A stretch of 16,168 nt of DNA from UBA10649 sp044233495 (GTDB lineage Bacteria; Actinomycetota; Actinomycetes; S36-B12). The position numbers and the translations under genes were made by a program. Position 1 is the first letter of the stretch; each line of letters opens with the position of its first letter. Below are positions 13,543 to 16,168 of this stretch, in pieces. The notes under the pieces were generated by a model. It was not told where the DNA came from. It ran no database searches and saw nothing but the letters and a program-made list of their open reading frames with translations. The stretch lies in the NCBI GenBank assembly GCA_044233495.1, contig JBIIJX010000030.1, positions 1 through 16,168 of the forward strand. Direction: 5' to 3'.

Positions 13543-14889
13543 TCAGCAGGTGCAGCGCTGCGCCACGGATCGCTGGCTCACCGGCGCTGAAGTGGTGCCC
13601 AGCAGGCACAGCACGATGTCGCCCCGCGAGACCACGGCGTAGGGCTCGTCACCCAACAGGGCGCGGGCGACGTAGGAAGCCGTGAGTCCGTTGACGTCGA
13701 CGACGGGCCCGATGGGGAACAGTGACCGCGTCTCGTCGATGGCGTCGTCGGCTCCTGCACGGATCACGACCCGCACACCAGGTGCCACGGCCGTGGCGGC
13801 CAGCGCGACCGCGATGCTGTCGCGTTCCTCGCTGCCCACCGCAACGAGCGCCACGGCGCCGTCGATGGCCGCCCGCCGGAGAACCCGGCGCGAGGTCGCA
13901 TCGCCGATCAGGACGGGGATGCCGAGATCGCGCGCCAGGCTGAGTCCGGACGCCGTCGCAAACCGCTCGATGCCCACCACCGCCACACCGAGAGCGCGCA
14001 GCTCCTGCGCGAGTCGGATGCCGACCTGGCCCATTCCCACCACGACGACATGTCCCGCCCGGGGAATCACTCGCCGCCCGACGAGGGCGACATGGCGGCC
14101 AGACAGCAGGTGCTGCACGATGCCGGCGGCGAAGGCGGCTGTGAACCCCATCACCAGCAGTGCCGCGATCGTGGCCCAGATGAGCTCCAGCGGGTTTTCG
14201 TCGAGAGTGGGAGAGGAGATCGTGGCGGTCGTGCGAGTCGCGTCGTAGAGCGCGCGCACGAAGGAGCCATGACGCAGGCCCACGAGGGTGTCGATCGCGA
14301 TGATGAGCAGCAGGCCCAGCGCCCCACCGAGCAGGACGGACGAGCCTGAGTCGTAGGGGTGGAGCTGGCCGCGGAGCCGGCCGAGGATGCCGCGACTGCG
14401 CAGCGAACCGGGGACCCGGTACGGCTCGACGACCGCCTCATCGTCGTCGGTGGCGTCGATGGAGACCCACACCGGCTCGGTCGTGCTGCCACGACGACGT
14501 ATGGCGTCGTGCTCGGGGGCGATGGCGGCCGCGACGATCGAGGGCACGGAGATCGAGGCGGGGGAGAGCACGACGCAGTTCGGCACGGTCGCCTCGAGCT
14601 GCTGCCGGACGGTGCGGTCGAAGATCGCCACGAACAGCCGGATGCCGGGTCGCAGGTGCTCGATCACCAGGCTGTAGCGCAGGGCGCGGATGTCGTCGTG
14701 GAGGAGCACCGCCACGCCGGAGACGCCCGCGTGCAGCGCTGATCGCAGCTCGGCGTCGCTGGGGTCGTCGAGGTGGATCGTGGGGGTCCCGGCGTCGTCG
14801 AGTAGGGCGCAGGCGCGTCTGCCGACATCGGTGTGTCCGATGACGAGGACGGTTCCGGGCGCGGCACCGTGCAGGGACTCTGCGCTCAC
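13543..14889 (-). CDS. Two-helix membrane protein with two TrkA-N/RCK NAD-binding domains (ion-channel-like)
   Basis: A 448-residue protein with an unusual order. A first Rossmann-like RCK domain (about 12-130, GTVLVIGHTDVGRRA) is followed by a linker. Then come two transmembrane helices (183-204, 234-262) separated by a short loop (205-233), and a second RCK domain (278-430) with a clear dinucleotide-binding GMGQVG motif at 285-290. This is the layout of two-TM potassium channels regulated by RCK domains, but the loop (ALYDATRTTATISSPTLDEN) has no TVGYG-like selectivity filter. It may be a degenerate channel, a channel of other selectivity, or a membrane-anchored redox sensor. The start GTG 14889 lies 6 nt after a TAGGGT -10 box. 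Confidence 0.8.
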   Translation of the reverse strand: MSAESLHGAAPGTVLVIGHTDVGRRACALLDDAGTPTIHLDDPSDAELRSALHAGVSGVAVLLHDDIRALRYSLVIEHLRPGIRLFVAIFDRTVRQQLEATVPNCVVLSPASISVPSIVAAAIAPEHDAIRRRGSTTEPVWVSIDATDDDEAVVEPYRVPGSLRSRGILGRLRGQLHPYDSGSSVLLGGALGLLLIIAIDTLVGLRHGSFVRALYDATRTTATISSPTLDENPLELIWATIAALLVMGFTAAFAAGIVQHLLSGRHVALVGRRVIPRAGHVVVVGMGQVGIRLAQELRALGVAVVGIERFATASGLSLARDLGIPVLIGDATSRRVLRRAAIDGAVALVAVGSEERDSIAVALAATAVAPGVRVVIRAGADDAIDETRSLFPIGPVVDVNGLTASYVARALLGDEPYAVVSRGDIVLCLLGTTSAPVSQRSVAQRCTC

Positions 14890-14895
14890 GTTCGG

Positions 14896-14901
14896 ACCCT
14901 A
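14896..14901 (-). promoter_or_regulatory. Candidate -10 box of the RCK membrane protein gene
   Basis: On the minus strand TAGGGT ends 6 nt before GTG 14889, the same spacing as at znuA and close to that at the AI-2E gene, and fits a leaderless transcript. It lies in the 14 bp between the MFS gene stop and this start. No convincing -35 box is seen. Confidence 0.35.
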
Positions 14902-14903
14902 GG

Positions 14904-16168
14904 TCAGGTCGACGGGGTAGCGCGCGGCGGAGCGTACCCCTCCGACTCCACACGAGCGGCATTCCGCGGAAGGAGCAGGCTGGCAAGCAGGCCGAGCAGG
15001 ACGAATCCGCCCGCCACCCAGGCCACCAGGCGGATGGTGTCGGCGAAGGTCTCCGATGCGGCCTCGACGAGGACGTCGCCGCCCGGCTGCTGGGCGAGCG
15101 CCGGGATGGCCTGGCCCGCGGAGGACGCGACAGCATCCGACACCTGCACGGCCTGCGCCTCGGGGATCCCGCGATCCTCGAGCTGCCCGGCGATGCCGTT
15201 GAGTCCCAGGATGAGCGTCGCGCCGATGATGGCCGTGCCGATCGCTGCGCCCACCTGGCGCGAGGTCGACTGCACGGCACTGCCCTGACCGGACTCCGCG
15301 ACCGGCACCTCGCTGAGGATGACACCGGTCAACTGGGCCGTCGCGAACCCGACGCCCATGCCGTACAGGAACAGCCACGGTGCCATCTGCCAGCCGGTGA
15401 CGGTCACGCTGAGGAAGAAGCCGAGGGCGAGGATTCCGACGGCCTCGAAGGCCATGCCCACCTGCAGCACCCGCACAGGACCAAGGCGCTGCGACAGAGG
15501 TGCCCCCAGCCCCGACGCGACGAAGGATCCGCCGGCCAGGGCCAGCAGGATGACGCCGGTCTCCAAGGCGGAGTACCCGCGCACGGCCTGCAGGAACAGG
15601 GGCAGGGCGAATAGGAGCCCGAATTCTCCGAGGCTGACGATGAGCGCGACGAAGTTGCCGGCGCCGAAAGTGCGGATGCGGAACAGCCTCAGGTTCACGA
15701 CGACGACCTTGCCGGCGCGGAGGCGGCGCAACTCGACGAGCACGAACACGACCAGGGCGAGTACGCCCAGGAGGGCTGCCACGAAGACGATCGACACCGT
15801 CTGCGACGGCCATTCCCAGCCACCGATGGAGAAGGGTTGCAGCGGCGTGAGCCAGCCGTACCGCTGGCCCTCGATCAGCGCGAACACCACGCCCACAAGG
15901 CCGAGCGTGATGAGCGCAGTGCCGACCATGTCGATGCCCTTGGGGCCGCCGAGGGCCTTGGTCTCCGGAACGGTGACCAGGACGCCGATCAGCACGATGA
16001 TGCCGATGGGCACGTTGATCAGGAAGGCCCAGTGCCAGGACGCGTTCGTGGTGAGCCAGCCGCCGACGAGGGGCCCCAGTGCTGCCATGCCGCCGATCGT
16101 TCCGCCCCAGACCGCAAACGCGACCGCGCGTGATTTGCCGGTGAAGACGGCGTTGATGACCGACAGGG
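14904..16168 (-). CDS. MFS multidrug efflux permease (DHA2/EmrB-QacA type), 5' end missing
   Basis: The frame is open to the right edge, so the start lies beyond 16168; 420 residues are visible. The visible N-terminus (VINAVFTGKSRAVAFAVWGGTIGGMAALGPLVGGWL) and SWHWAFLINVPIGIIVL match the TM4-TM5 and following region of 14-helix DHA2 transporters, including a motif C-like GPLVGGWL stretch. About ten further helices follow. A long periplasmic loop between the last two helices (about residues 310-370) is normal for the subfamily. The tail is short and acidic. Proteins of this type export cationic drugs and dyes with proton exchange; the substrate is unknown. No partner regulator is visible within the window. 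Confidence 0.92.
   Translation of the reverse strand, partial: LSVINAVFTGKSRAVAFAVWGGTIGGMAALGPLVGGWLTTNASWHWAFLINVPIGIIVLIGVLVTVPETKALGGPKGIDMVGTALITLGLVGVVFALIEGQRYGWLTPLQPFSIGGWEWPSQTVSIVFVAALLGVLALVVFVLVELRRLRAGKVVVVNLRLFRIRTFGAGNFVALIVSLGEFGLLFALPLFLQAVRGYSALETGVILLALAGGSFVASGLGAPLSQRLGPVRVLQVGMAFEAVGILALGFFLSVTVTGWQMAPWLFLYGMGVGFATAQLTGVILSEVPVAESGQGSAVQSTSRQVGAAIGTAIIGATLILGLNGIAGQLEDRGIPEAQAVQVSDAVASSAGQAIPALAQQPGGDVLVEAASETFADTIRLVAWVAGGFVLLGLLASLLLPRNAARVESEGYAPPRATPST

Overview
The window is GC-rich, almost fully coding DNA from an actinobacterium. Micrococcales is plausible, but the genus cannot be fixed from sequence alone. The evidence is codon bias towards G/C at third positions, actinobacterial-type proteins, and the backbone order era - recO - uppS - zur - glyS, which from memory matches the Mycobacterium tuberculosis chromosome. 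Genes overlap or abut throughout. Several promoters look leaderless, with a TANNNT -10 box ending 6-7 nt before the start codon.

Layout. 1-3106 (+): the end of a CNNM/CorC-type CBS protein gene, an EamA-family permease, and era, which overlaps the permease by 4 bp. 3107-4311: a solitary minus-strand gene with an AbiEi-like helix-turn-helix domain and a DUF559/Vsr-like nuclease domain. It is bracketed by two 46-bp, mutually inverted repeats, each containing a perfect palindrome. 4312-5478 (-): an AI-2E family membrane protein, divergent from recO with only 15 bp between start codons. 5494-7054 (+): recO and the prenyl transferase uppS, overlapping. 7055-10217 (-): a zinc-uptake operon znuA-znuB-znuC-zur reading leftwards from a promoter with a Zur-type operator; ZnuA carries a nine-fold four-residue His repeat and ZnuC a His-rich tail. 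10266-10661 (-): a small three-helix membrane protein. 10690-13001 (+): a monooxygenase-like (ABM) protein, a phosphoribosyltransferase-like protein and glycyl-tRNA synthetase. 12998-13482 (-): HU followed by a small four-cysteine protein, behind a Fur/Zur-like inverted repeat. 13543-14889 (-): a two-helix protein with an NAD-binding (RCK/TrkA-N) domain on each side of the membrane segment. 14904-16168 (-): a DHA2-type drug-efflux permease running off the right edge.

Most of the region is housekeeping: ribosome assembly, repair, cell-wall lipid carrier, translation and zinc homeostasis. The zinc block is coherent: the repressor is co-transcribed with the transporter it probably controls, and the operator overlaps the -35 box. 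The clearest accessory feature is the repeat-bracketed DUF559 gene, which looks like a small mobile or selfish unit, although the repeats could instead be a family of gene-end terminators. No tRNA, rRNA, CRISPR array, transposase or prophage gene was seen. The only stretch without a gene longer than 100 bp is 4176-4311.
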